DNA from: Alphaproteobacteria bacterium
GTDB taxonomy: Bacteria > Pseudomonadota > Alphaproteobacteria > Rickettsiales > JADKJE01
Direction of reading: 5' to 3'
Assembly: GCA_016722515.1 (NCBI GenBank)
Contig: JADKJE010000003.1
Location: forward strand, 186,001 to 250,000
DNA length: 64,000 nucleotides
Positions 34,478 to 43,110 of the stretch are shown in pieces (positions within the stretch are counted from its first letter, which is position 1; each line of letters starts with the position of its first letter). The notes under the pieces were generated by a model, which saw nothing but the letters and a program-made list of their open reading frames with translations, was not told where the DNA came from and made no database searches. The translations under genes were made by a program, and so were the position numbers.

Positions 34478-35968
34478 ATGCTTGATAACGAATTAGTACG
34501 TGAATCGACCCCATCGCAATCAGCGACCGAAGCCGATGCAAACTACCGTCAGCCACCTCACAATCTGTCAGCGGAACAGGCGGTGCTTGGGTCGCTTTTG
34601 GTTAACAATCAAACCATCGATAAATTTGGTGACTTCCTCCGTGAAGACCATTTCTATGAACCGGTGCACCAACGTATCTTTGCGGCTATCATACAATTGA
34701 TCGACCGTGGTATGGTAGCAACACCGGTAAGTTTGAAACAATATTTCGATAAAGACGAATCACTCCATGATGTAGGAAAAGCCGAATATCTTTCGCATCT
34801 GGCGTCCATGGCTTCTACTATTATCAACAGCCTGCATTACGCGAGGATTATTTATGACTTGGCGTTGCAGCGCAAGCTGATTGCCATCGGTGAAGATATG
34901 GTAAACCAGGCGTTTGAACATGATGTGCAAGTATCGGCTAAAGATCAAATTGAACAAGCTGAGCAATGTTTATTTAATCTGGCCAGTGAAGGCCATTCCG
35001 ATTCAGGATTTCGCCATTTGAATGTGTCGCTTAAGTCGGCAATTGACCGTGCTGATTTAGCCTTTAAACGTAAAGAAAAAATTTCTGGTATTAGTACTGG
35101 CTTTACCGACCTAGACCATTATCTGGGTGGTTTGCAGGATTCGGATTTATTGATTCTGGCTGCCCGTCCATCGATGGGTAAAACGGCACTTGCGATTAAC
35201 CTTGCCTTAGAATCTGCTAGATTCTTAAAGAAACGTGCGCCGGATCCATCTAACCCACCTGGAGTTGGTTTTTTCTCACTGGAGATGTCGGCTGAACAAT
35301 TAGCCACCCGTTTGATTTCTGTGGAAACTACGGTTAATAGCAGCAAAATGCGTGTGGGTAACTTAACCGAGCATGATTTTGAAAAATTAGTGCAGGCGAC
35401 CAAATCATTACAGGATTTGCCGATTTTTATCGACGATACTCCGGCCCTCAGTATTGCCGCATTAAGAACAAGGGCCAGACGTTTGAAACGTAAGCATAAC
35501 CTTGGTTTGCTGATGATCGACTATCTCCAGCTGGTCAGGGGGTCATCGAAAATGTCTGAAAGCAACAGGGTACAGGAAGTGTCCGAAATTACCCAGGGCT
35601 TAAAAGCCATCGCCAAAGAACTCAATATTCCGGTACTTGCACTATCACAGCTATCGCGTGCAGTAGAGCAACGCGATGATAAACGCCCGCAATTATCGGA
35701 CCTCCGTGAGTCTGGAAGTATTGAGCAGGATGCCGACGTGGTAATGTTTATTTACCGTGAAGAATATTACGTAGCCAGGAAGCAACCGGCCGAAGGCTCA
35801 CCCAAATTTGGTGAATGGCAGGATCAAATGAACCAGTGCAAAAACCAAGCCGAGATTATCATTGCCAAGCAACGTAATGGCCCAGTGGGCGTGGCGAAAT
35901 TATACTTTGATTCAAATTCAACCCGATTTGGAAATCTGGCAGAAGAGGATTTGGTGCCGTATGTGTAA
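34478..35968 (+). CDS. dnaB: Replicative DNA helicase DnaB
   Basis: DnaB is the hexameric 5'-3' helicase at the replication fork. The 496 residues have the N-terminal helical domain (PPHNLSAEQAVLGSLL..., about 25-130), a linker, and the RecA-like C-terminal domain. That domain holds AARPSMGKTALAIN (Walker A, K235), FFSLEMSAEQLATRLIS, LLMIDYLQL (Walker B), LSQLSRAVEQRDDKRPQLSDLRESGSIEQDADVV (H4 and DNA loop region, arginine finger) and AKQRNGPVG. The gene is intact. A TATAAT at 34455-34460 may be its -10. A diverged second copy of its last 120 codons lies at 54697-55066. Confidence 0.97.
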   Translation: MLDNELVRESTPSQSATEADANYRQPPHNLSAEQAVLGSLLVNNQTIDKFGDFLREDHFYEPVHQRIFAAIIQLIDRGMVATPVSLKQYFDKDESLHDVGKAEYLSHLASMASTIINSLHYARIIYDLALQRKLIAIGEDMVNQAFEHDVQVSAKDQIEQAEQCLFNLASEGHSDSGFRHLNVSLKSAIDRADLAFKRKEKISGISTGFTDLDHYLGGLQDSDLLILAARPSMGKTALAINLALESARFLKKRAPDPSNPPGVGFFSLEMSAEQLATRLISVETTVNSSKMRVGNLTEHDFEKLVQATKSLQDLPIFIDDTPALSIAALRTRARRLKRKHNLGLLMIDYLQLVRGSSKMSESNRVQEVSEITQGLKAIAKELNIPVLALSQLSRAVEQRDDKRPQLSDLRESGSIEQDADVVMFIYREEYYVARKQPAEGSPKFGEWQDQMNQCKNQAEIIIAKQRNGPVGVAKLYFDSNSTRFGNLAEEDLVPYV

Positions 35969-36105
35969 GATTGCTGGGTGATGCTCATTTTTTGCTTTTC
36001 AAAATGAGTCCTCTTGCATGTCGCATGTAGCCACAACCTAGCAAAAATCGTTCCTTTTTGCCCACGACTCAATCGAAGATTTTCTAGTCCCACGACGAAT
36101 GGCTC

Positions 36106-36143
36106 TTTTTAAAGTTAATCAATCGATTGATTAACTTTAAAAA
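36106..36143. promoter_or_regulatory. 38-bp perfect palindrome, probable TetR-family operator
   Basis: Two 19-base arms meet at ATC|GAT with no mismatch; the core is AATCAATCGATTGATT. It begins about 80 bases before the tetR start and overlaps the -35 of the promoter described next. That placement is expected of an autoregulatory operator for a TetR dimer. Confidence 0.7.
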
Positions 36144-36155
36144 ATGGGTTAGACT
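36127..36155 (+). promoter_or_regulatory. Promoter of the tetR-efflux operon
   Basis: TTGATT (36127-36132) and TAGACT (36150-36155) are 17 bases apart, about 30 bases before the tetR start. The -35 lies in the right arm of the 38-bp palindrome, so repressor binding would block RNA polymerase. Confidence 0.45.
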
Positions 36156-36184
36156 AATGAGAATGACAGAAGTTGGATTCGCTT

Positions 36185-36895
36185 ATGCAACAAAAAACGA
36201 CATCTACGACATCTCCTAAACAGGTTCGGGGCGAGCAGGCGCGGCAGAAGCTGGTGAGTGCAGGGCTTGAGCTCTTTGGTGACCTTGGGTTTGAAGCTGC
36301 AAGCACCAGGGACATCGCCAAGAATGCTGGCCAAAATATTGCGGCGATTACCTATTATTTTGGTAATAAAGAAGGATTATACATTGCTGCGATTGAAGAA
36401 GGGTTTAAGCAATGCCCACAAACGAATGGAGAAGAGCGTGAGCAGTTAGAAGCCCTTTTGAATGACAGCAGCATTTCAAAAGACTATTATCTTCAGGCTA
36501 TCAAGCAATGGGTAAGGGGGGCGGTCATGGCCTTGGCGGTTGAGGAAAAGGCTAATTTAAGCTTTACCAAATTAATGTTCCGCGAGCAATTTGCGCCAAC
36601 GCATATGTTTAAAAAAGCCTACCAGACCTTGATTGCGCCGATGCATGAGCCTTTTTTACGGATGGTTGCTGCCTATCTTGATGAAGACCCCAAACAAATA
36701 CGCACCACGCTTACGGCCCATGCATTAATTGGACCTTATTTAGGTTTTCGGGTGGCGCAGCAAATGGTGCTATTAAAAACAGGCTGGGAAAAAATCAGCA
36801 GTAAAGAAGCTGAAATGATAGCGGATATCGTTGAAGAACATATTGAAATTACATTGCGCGGATTGCGGGCAAAGCGAAGTACCCATGCCTCATAA
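36185..36895 (+). CDS. TetR-family regulator with CerR/CecR-type C-terminal domain
   Basis: The 236-residue protein has a TetR helix-turn-helix at about 13-60 (ARQKLVSAGLELFGDLGFEAASTRDIAKNAGQNIAAITYYFGNKEGLY). The ligand domain (FTKLMFREQFAPTHMFKKAY...) resembles the CerR/CecR (YbiH) C-terminal family. In E. coli CecR represses export genes in its own operon; here the gene is first in an efflux operon and a palindromic operator lies just upstream, so it is probably an autorepressor of the pump. ATG 36185 is chosen; TTG 36173 directly behind AGAAG is in frame. Its stop overlaps the start of the next gene. Confidence 0.9.
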   Translation: MQQKTTSTTSPKQVRGEQARQKLVSAGLELFGDLGFEAASTRDIAKNAGQNIAAITYYFGNKEGLYIAAIEEGFKQCPQTNGEEREQLEALLNDSSISKDYYLQAIKQWVRGAVMALAVEEKANLSFTKLMFREQFAPTHMFKKAYQTLIAPMHEPFLRMVAAYLDEDPKQIRTTLTAHALIGPYLGFRVAQQMVLLKTGWEKISSKEAEMIADIVEEHIEITLRGLRAKRSTHAS

Positions 36896-38420
36896 ATTAT
36901 TGACATCATCTGCCCGAATGCAGACATTATCTGTGGTGATAGTCATGTGCCTTTCATCAGGCTGTAATCTGCAGTCAGCCTATAGAAACCCAGATCTTCT
37001 GTTGCCGCAGCATTGGTCGCGTGCGGATAAAAACACCTCTGAAACAACCCAGTCAGATCATAACCATAATGAGCCATCATCTGCCACTGCTCACTGGTGG
37101 AAAACATTGAAAGATCCGGCCATTGATGACTTAATGGCAGCAACCTATGCAAGCAATCCAACGCTAGAGCAAGCCCTAGCGCGAATGGATGAGGCGCAAG
37201 CGGATTTAGCCGTGAATAAGTCGGCAATGTTCCCTTCGTTATCTGCCAGTACGGATGCTTCAACGGCGAATACGCATATCTCTGGCGGTAACAGCTCCGG
37301 TGGAGGAAGTGTCGGCTCGGGGCAAATAGCAGGGCGTAGCAGCACAGGTTCTGCCGGGGTGTCTTTGCACTGGGAGCTTGATCTGTTCGGGCGAATTCGT
37401 AATTCGGTTAGAGCGGCACGTAACCATTTAGATGCACGCACGGCTGATGCTGAAAGTACCCGCCTTACCTTAAGCGCTAAGGTTGCTGATACTGTTTTGG
37501 ATATAAGGGCTTGCCGTTTGGTAGAGCAATCTTTAACGCAGGATGTGGCATCTTATCACAAAACACTTGAACTGATCCGCTTGAAAAAAGCAGTAGGCCT
37601 GGCTGCCGATGTCGATGAAGCCAGTGCCCAAAGAAATGTGGCTACGGCACAAGTCAGCCTTACGTCACAGCATGAAATATGCCAGCAGCAGCTCAATGCG
37701 CTGGTTGCAATTAGCGGAAAATCAAGGGAAATGGTGGATGAGCAATTAGCAAAACCACTGGCAAATGGAGTGGCTATGCCTGCAGTGCCAGAGGCAACAC
37801 TTGAAATCCCAGCGACGTTATTGCGTTTACATCCAACACTTAAATCGGCAGACAAAGACGCCCAGGCTGCCTGGGCAGATATAGGGGTTGCAAGGGCGCA
37901 AAGGCTGCCGAAGATTGACTTGGCAGCCGCTTTAAGTGGTGAATGGATCCGCTCGGCTGGTTCCACAATTAATCTGCTTACCTGGACGCTTGCTCCTAGT
38001 GCTGCAGTTGATGTGCTTGACGGCGGCAAAGGAGCTGCAAATGTCAGTGCAGCGGAAGCCCGCTACCGCCAGGCTGCAGCTTTTTTGCAGACCAATGTGC
38101 GTTCTGTAATTGAAGAGGTCGAAAATGCCCTGGCAGCAGAACAATCAGCGCAAGAGCGCAAAACATCAACTCAACTGGCTTTAAGTGCAGCACAGACTGC
38201 GTTTGCCGCTAAAGAAAAACAATGGAAGAGTGGTACTATCAATCTGTTAGAACTTGAAGATGCCCGCCGCCAATTAACCTTGGCAGCCAATAATGCAACC
38301 AGTGCCGACCGTGACCGTGCCAAAGCATGGGTCAATCTGGTCAAAGCCACGGGAAATTCTCTCACTCATTTGGAAAATGAAACTTATGGAACATCACCCC
38401 CACCACAGACAGTCGAATAA
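36885..38420 (+). CDS. RND efflux outer-membrane lipoprotein, NodT/OprM family
   Basis: This 511-residue protein is the outer-membrane channel of a tripartite pump. A lipoprotein signal is visible (SVVIVMCLSSGC, cleavage before the Cys). It is followed by the NodT-type pattern AHWWKTLKDPAIDDLMAATYASNPTLEQALARMDEAQADL, SLHWELDLFGRIRNSVRAARN in the first repeat and AVDVLDGGKGAANVSAAEARYRQA in the second, with long coiled-coil hairpins between. The start at 36885 overlaps the tetR stop by 11 bases, so translation is probably coupled. It ends 35 bases past the start of the adaptor gene. Confidence 0.92.
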   Translation: MPHKLLTSSARMQTLSVVIVMCLSSGCNLQSAYRNPDLLLPQHWSRADKNTSETTQSDHNHNEPSSATAHWWKTLKDPAIDDLMAATYASNPTLEQALARMDEAQADLAVNKSAMFPSLSASTDASTANTHISGGNSSGGGSVGSGQIAGRSSTGSAGVSLHWELDLFGRIRNSVRAARNHLDARTADAESTRLTLSAKVADTVLDIRACRLVEQSLTQDVASYHKTLELIRLKKAVGLAADVDEASAQRNVATAQVSLTSQHEICQQQLNALVAISGKSREMVDEQLAKPLANGVAMPAVPEATLEIPATLLRLHPTLKSADKDAQAAWADIGVARAQRLPKIDLAAALSGEWIRSAGSTINLLTWTLAPSAAVDVLDGGKGAANVSAAEARYRQAAAFLQTNVRSVIEEVENALAAEQSAQERKTSTQLALSAAQTAFAAKEKQWKSGTINLLELEDARRQLTLAANNATSADRDRAKAWVNLVKATGNSLTHLENETYGTSPPPQTVE

Positions 38421-39525
38421 TCAGGTTCCGCATCGATCCTTCCGCTTCTGGATGATTGTTCTCTTAGGCATTGCCGGACTAGTCATCTTGTTTGGAGGTG
38501 CGATCGTGGTTAATGCCGGTGGGCAGCGTAAAACGGCAACGAATACTACGTCGCAACCATCAGCGGCCTTAACGGTAAGCAGTGCCAAGGCCAGGGAAGA
38601 ACAATGGCCGGAATCGGTGAAAGCCTCGGGTGCGATCGCTCCCTGGCAGGAAGCCGTTATCGGGGCTGAAATCAATGGCCAGCGTTTGGTTGCCGTGAAT
38701 GTGAATGTGGGTGATAAAGTTAAAAAAGGGCAGGTACTTGCCCGTTTTAATACCGATACGCTGCAAGCTGAGCAGGCTGAACTCAACGCTAACTGGATGA
38801 AAGCTGAAAGTGACCGTAAACGGGCCGTTGAACTCAAAGACAGTGGCGCCCTGAGCAGTCAGGAAATAGAATCATTTGAAAATTTGGCCGCTGTTGCCAA
38901 AGCACGCCTGGATTCTAAAAATATGCAATTGCGATATGCTGAGGTGATCGCTCCCGATGAGGGGGTGATCAGTTCGCGCACGGCAACAATAGGCAGCGTT
39001 GGCAATGCCGGGGCTGAGCTCTTCCGCATGATCCTTAAAAACCGCCTTGAATGGCGCGGCGAATTAACTGCCAGCCAGCTTGTGCAAATGGATACGAAGC
39101 AGGTAGTAACGCTTAACTTGCCCGATGGTACGGTTGCCCATGCGATCGTTAGGCAGACATCGCCTTCACTGAATAGCAATTCGCGAATGGCTCTTGTCTA
39201 TGCCGATATTGAACAAGCCAACGATAGTCATGCCATGGCAGGAATGTATGCAGATGGTTTGATTGTGCTTCGTCAATCGACGGCAACGATTATTCCAGCA
39301 CAAAGCGTGGTAATCCGAGATGGCCATAGTTACGTATTTAAGCTTCAGCAGCCAGGTGCCGCCATCACGGGTGTCCGTATGGTAAGCGTGACGACAGGGC
39401 GGCATATTGGTTCTAATATTGAAATAACCAGCGGCATTAAAGTCGAAGATGAGGTTGCTGTTGAGGGCGCTGGATTTTTGAATGATGGCGATCACGTACG
39501 TATTAGTAACCAGTCGGGAAAATAA
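38386..39525 (+). CDS. RND efflux periplasmic adaptor (membrane fusion protein)
   Basis: The 379-residue adaptor has one N-terminal membrane anchor (FWMIVLLGIAGLVILFGG, about 20-37). The lipoyl and hairpin domain follows (GAIAPWQEAVIGAEINGQRLVAVNVNVGDKVKKGQVLARFNTDTLQAE; SSQEIESFENLAAVAKARLD; LRYAEVIAPDEGVISSRTATIGSVG), then the beta-barrel and membrane-proximal domains. This is the usual order for AcrA/MdtA-type adaptors. ATG 38386 is chosen, with GGAAAATG upstream; 38377 is in frame. It overlaps the channel gene, and the pump gene starts one base after its stop. Confidence 0.92.
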   Translation: MEHHPHHRQSNNQVPHRSFRFWMIVLLGIAGLVILFGGAIVVNAGGQRKTATNTTSQPSAALTVSSAKAREEQWPESVKASGAIAPWQEAVIGAEINGQRLVAVNVNVGDKVKKGQVLARFNTDTLQAEQAELNANWMKAESDRKRAVELKDSGALSSQEIESFENLAAVAKARLDSKNMQLRYAEVIAPDEGVISSRTATIGSVGNAGAELFRMILKNRLEWRGELTASQLVQMDTKQVVTLNLPDGTVAHAIVRQTSPSLNSNSRMALVYADIEQANDSHAMAGMYADGLIVLRQSTATIIPAQSVVIRDGHSYVFKLQQPGAAITGVRMVSVTTGRHIGSNIEITSGIKVEDEVAVEGAGFLNDGDHVRISNQSGK

Positions 39526-39526
39526 T

Positions 39527-41956
39527 ATGAATCTTGCAACCTGGTCTATCCGAAATCCTATTCCATCGGTTTTGCTTTTTATCATGATGACTCTTGCAGG
39601 CTTCTATGGATTTAAACAATTGCCGATTCAAAATTTGCCGGATATTGATTTACCTACCGTAACGGTGTCACTGATTTTGCCGGGAGCCGCGCCATCGCAG
39701 CTGGAGACCGAAGTAGTGCATAAAGTTGAAAATTCACTGGCTACACTGACAGGCTTGAAACATATTGCCACGTCGATTACCGATGGTATGGTTTCTATCA
39801 CAGTTGAGTTTGTGCTCGAAAAAACTCTATCAGATGCTTTGATTGAAACCAAGGATGCTGTTGACAGCGTCCGCGCAGATTTACCGACGGATTTACAGCC
39901 ACCGACCGTGAGCGCTGTCCATGTGGGCGGCGCCCCTTTGGTTACCTATGCGATTTCGTCAAAATCCTTGGATGAAGAGGGGTTGTCGTGGTTTGTTGAC
40001 GATACCGTGAGTAAATTATTGCTGGGTGTCAATGGAATTGGCCGATTTGAGCGGGTAGGTGGGGTAAACCGTGAAGTCAGAATTTTCGTTGATCCAACAA
40101 AAATGGCAGCCCTGGGTGTAACCGCTATCAGCGTATCGCAGGCACTCAAACAAGTGCAGATGGAGTCATCCGGCGGACGTGGGCAGATTGGTGAGGTGGA
40201 GCAATCTGTTCGGACTATTGCCACCGTTAAACAAGCTTCGGATTTAAACGCGCTGCAAATAGCGCTTCCCGATGGCAGGTTTATTCGGCTTGATCAAATT
40301 GCTACGGTTTCGGATTCCTTTGCGGAGCGAACGCAAGCTGCGTTGCTGGATGGAAAATCAGCGGTTGGTTTTCGTATCTACCGTTCCAAAGGCGCCGATG
40401 AAACCAAAATTACCAGCGCTGCTAAACAGACGCTGGACCAATTAAAAGTAAAATACCCCGATCTGAATATTACCGAGATTAACAACACGGTTGATTACAC
40501 GCTTGAACAATATCATGGCTCAATGGACATGCTGTTTGAAGGAGCAATCCTGGCGGTGATTGTGGTCTGGTTTTTCCTGCGTGACTGGCGGGCAACGTTA
40601 ATATCGGCGGCAGCATTGCCGTTATCGATTATTCCTACATTTGCAGCGATGCACTGGCTGGGGTTTACCTTAAACACCCTAACCCTGCTTGCGCAGGCGG
40701 TGGTGGTTGGTATCCTGGTTGATGATGCAATAGTAGAAATCGAAAATGTGGTACGCCATAAACGCATGGGCAAAACCATCCTAAAGGCAGCCGAAGAAGC
40801 GGTAAATGAAATTGCCATGGCGGTTATTGCCACAACCTTGACATTGGTGGTGGTCTTTTTGCCAACCTCCTTAATGAGTGGCGTGCCAGGATTATTTTTC
40901 CGCCAATTTGGCTGGACGATTGTGATTTCGGTTTTAGTCTCACTGCTGGTGGCTCGGCTTTTAACGCCAGTGATGGCGGTTTATTTCCTGAAAGAAGAAC
41001 CCCATCAAACGCATCCTGATGGAAAAATAATGAACTGGTACCTGAACGCTGTGCGCTGGTGTTTACATTACCGTAAAACAACATCGCTGTTTGCGGTTGG
41101 ATTTTTCATTGGGTCGTTAATGCTGGCATCGCATCTTCCTACTGGTTTTATTCCTGCTTCGGATCGCGGTTATACGAATGTGAGTATTGAATTACCCCCT
41201 GGAAGTTCTCTTGCTAATACACTTGCTACCGCAGAAGTGGCACGCAAATCGGTATCCGGAATCAAAGGGGTAACGCATGTGTTCACAGCCGTCGGTATTG
41301 CCCAGATGGCAGGAGGGGGGCAGTCGCAGGCGGGTGAAGTGCGCAAGGGAACCATGATTGTTTCATTCGCCCCGCGCGAGCAGAGGCGCTCACAGGCTGA
41401 TATTGAAAGCGATATCCGTAAAGCGCTGCTTGATGTACCAGGTGCACGCTTTACGTTAAGTGCGGGTGGTCCAGGTGAAAAAATGCAGATTCTTTTTTCA
41501 AGCGACAATGCAACCGCGCTGACCGTTACCGCTAAAACACTGGAACAGCAATTGCGCGGCATCGGTTCACTGAGCAATATCAGCTCAACTGCTAGTCTTG
41601 ACCGCCAGGAAATAGTCATCCGGCCGCGTGCCGATAAAGCCGCTGAACTTGGTGTTTCAACTCAGACGATTGGTAATATTGTCCGTGTGGCAACGGCAGG
41701 TGATTTTGATCCACAATTAGCAAAACTAAACCTGGATAACCGCCAGGTGTATATCCGAGTGCGTATTCCCGATGAAGCCCGCCAGGATATTAATACCATT
41801 GCCCAGCTGCGTGTTCCAACCCGCAACGGCACAACCTCACTTGCCAGTATCTGTGATATTTCAACCAGTACCGGGCCATCGCAAATTGACCGTTATGATC
41901 GGCACCGCTACATTACGGTAAATGCCGACTTAGGGCTCCCCTTGGTGAAGCTTTAG
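39527..41956 (+). CDS. RND efflux transporter (HAE1/AcrB type), N-terminal part before a frameshift
   Basis: The inner-membrane proton-driven pump starts MNLATWSIRNPIPSVLLFIMMTLAGFYGF (first membrane helix) and includes the first porter domain. The TM2-TM6 block contains the proton-relay aspartates in VVGILVDDAIVEIENVVRHKRMG. The second periplasmic loop starts at LPTGFIPASDRGYTNVSIELPPGSSLANT. The frame ends at 41956 after RYITVNADLGLPLVKL. Adding one G to GGG at 41933-41935 restores ...NADLGAPLGEALAKAKALP... and joins the next frame into a 1023-residue protein, normal for the family. Confidence 0.9.
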   Translation: MNLATWSIRNPIPSVLLFIMMTLAGFYGFKQLPIQNLPDIDLPTVTVSLILPGAAPSQLETEVVHKVENSLATLTGLKHIATSITDGMVSITVEFVLEKTLSDALIETKDAVDSVRADLPTDLQPPTVSAVHVGGAPLVTYAISSKSLDEEGLSWFVDDTVSKLLLGVNGIGRFERVGGVNREVRIFVDPTKMAALGVTAISVSQALKQVQMESSGGRGQIGEVEQSVRTIATVKQASDLNALQIALPDGRFIRLDQIATVSDSFAERTQAALLDGKSAVGFRIYRSKGADETKITSAAKQTLDQLKVKYPDLNITEINNTVDYTLEQYHGSMDMLFEGAILAVIVVWFFLRDWRATLISAAALPLSIIPTFAAMHWLGFTLNTLTLLAQAVVVGILVDDAIVEIENVVRHKRMGKTILKAAEEAVNEIAMAVIATTLTLVVVFLPTSLMSGVPGLFFRQFGWTIVISVLVSLLVARLLTPVMAVYFLKEEPHQTHPDGKIMNWYLNAVRWCLHYRKTTSLFAVGFFIGSLMLASHLPTGFIPASDRGYTNVSIELPPGSSLANTLATAEVARKSVSGIKGVTHVFTAVGIAQMAGGGQSQAGEVRKGTMIVSFAPREQRRSQADIESDIRKALLDVPGARFTLSAGGPGEKMQILFSSDNATALTVTAKTLEQQLRGIGSLSNISSTASLDRQEIVIRPRADKAAELGVSTQTIGNIVRVATAGDFDPQLAKLNLDNRQVYIRVRIPDEARQDINTIAQLRVPTRNGTTSLASICDISTSTGPSQIDRYDRHRYITVNADLGLPLVKL

Positions 41957-41988
41957 CCAAAGCCAAGGCATTACCGGCAATACAGAAT

Positions 41989-42597
41989 ATGCCAAGCAGT
42001 GTTCAATTAATTGAAACAGGTGATGCCGAAATCATGAAAGAATTATTCAGCGGTTTTGGTATGGCGATGCTGACTGGTATTCTGTGCGTTTTTTGTGTAC
42101 TGGTTTTGTTATTCAAAGATTTCTTCCAGCCGGTTACAATTCTTTCGGCTTTACCGCTGTCCCTGGGTGGTTCAATTGTTATGCTGCTGCTGACGCATTC
42201 GCAAATGAGTTTACCTGCCTTGATTGGAATTGTGATGCTCATGGGAATTGTGACTAAGAATTCAATCCTGCTGGTTGAGTATACCATTGTGAGCATGCAT
42301 GAACGCGGCATGAGCCAGTATGACGCTATCTTGGATGCATGCCATAAACGGGTGCGCCCGATTGTGATGACCACGATTGCGATGATTGCAGGTATGCTGC
42401 CGATTGCCCTGGGCTTTGGCGGGGACGCCAGCTTCAGGCAATCTATGGCGATAGCGGTTATTGGCGGATTAATTACATCCACGGCTTTAAGTCTGCTGGT
42501 AGTACCAGTTACCTTCACCTATATTAACGGACTTAAAGTGTGGTTAGGGCAGTTTTTTAACAAGAAGCACCTTCCGCCCACCGATCTGTTAACCTAA
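41989..42597 (+). CDS. RND efflux transporter, C-terminal part after a frameshift
   Basis: This frame is the last 200 residues of the pump begun at 39527: a short end of the porter domain, then the TM8-TM12 block. Visible are LLFKDFFQPVTILSALPLSLGGSIVML, LIGIVMLMGIVTKNSILLVEYT (the second conserved relay region, with K253-type lysine replaced by the KN pair usual in this half) and RVRPIVMTTIAMIAGMLPIALGFG. It cannot work alone, and no ribosome site precedes its first ATG. Either the pump is newly inactivated or a base was missed at 41933-41935. Confidence 0.88.
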   Translation: MPSSVQLIETGDAEIMKELFSGFGMAMLTGILCVFCVLVLLFKDFFQPVTILSALPLSLGGSIVMLLLTHSQMSLPALIGIVMLMGIVTKNSILLVEYTIVSMHERGMSQYDAILDACHKRVRPIVMTTIAMIAGMLPIALGFGGDASFRQSMAIAVIGGLITSTALSLLVVPVTFTYINGLKVWLGQFFNKKHLPPTDLLT

Positions 42598-42656
42598 TAT
42601 TGTGCGAAACAGCAGATGTTTGGAGTGTGGTAATTATCTTCCTAGCCATATTCTCG

Positions 42657-42762
42657 TTTGAAGTGCAACATTATGACCTTTCTTTAGGAAGGCCTCTCAT
42701 TAGGAGTTATCCAATAGAGGCGTTCCGAGGTATCAGATTATAGCTTATAATGAACTAACGGT
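42657..42762 (+). repeat. Copy A of a ~105-bp dispersed repeat (TTTGAAGTGCAACATTATGAC type)
   Basis: The copy runs from TTTGAAGTGCAACATTATGAC through an imperfect hairpin (AGGCCTC...GAGGCG) to AATGAACTAACGGT. Copies B (46501-46604) and C (52531-52609) have the same orientation and about 85-90 percent similar sequence by eye. The end motif GAAGTGCAAC recalls insertion-sequence termini, so this may be a non-autonomous element. It encodes nothing. Confidence 0.8.
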
Positions 42763-42776
42763 TGAGACTTTTCATT

Positions 42777-43084
42777 AAACGGTGTCAAGTAATGTTAAGC
42801 TTGATTCTGCCATTAAAGTGGCAATTGAGCTGAGAGACGATAATAGCCCAATTAACGACAGGTATGGTCCCACTTTAGCAGAATTTTCTGATCGGCACGA
42901 CCAATTTGAGCAATGCGTTTTCAGCTTTTTCTTTAGATGTCGCCTGGTAGATAGCCACATTCCATCTAACGATATGTTTTGTATAAATATCTTTATTATA
43001 ACAAACGGTGTCATGGCCTGAATGTTCAAAGGAGCTCGCCTATAGTCCGGCTCGCATTCGAAAATTTGGGGGATGACACCGTTT
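42777..43084 (-). mobile_element. Decayed IS256 (mutator)-type insertion sequence remnant
   Basis: The motif AAACGGTGTCA occurs at 42777 and 43003, and its complement ATGACACCGTTT at 43073-43084, as expected of terminal inverted repeats. The minus strand between them encodes, in two frames, pieces like the C-terminal part of a mutator transposase: AIYQATSKEKAENALLKL, then after a frameshift IPVVNWAIIVSQLNCHFNGR. Most of the transposase is gone. The 43003-43084 part has its own paired ends, as if two copies had collapsed together. Confidence 0.55.
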
Positions 43085-43110
43085 TTATAGGCGCGTTTAG
43101 AGAAGCATTT

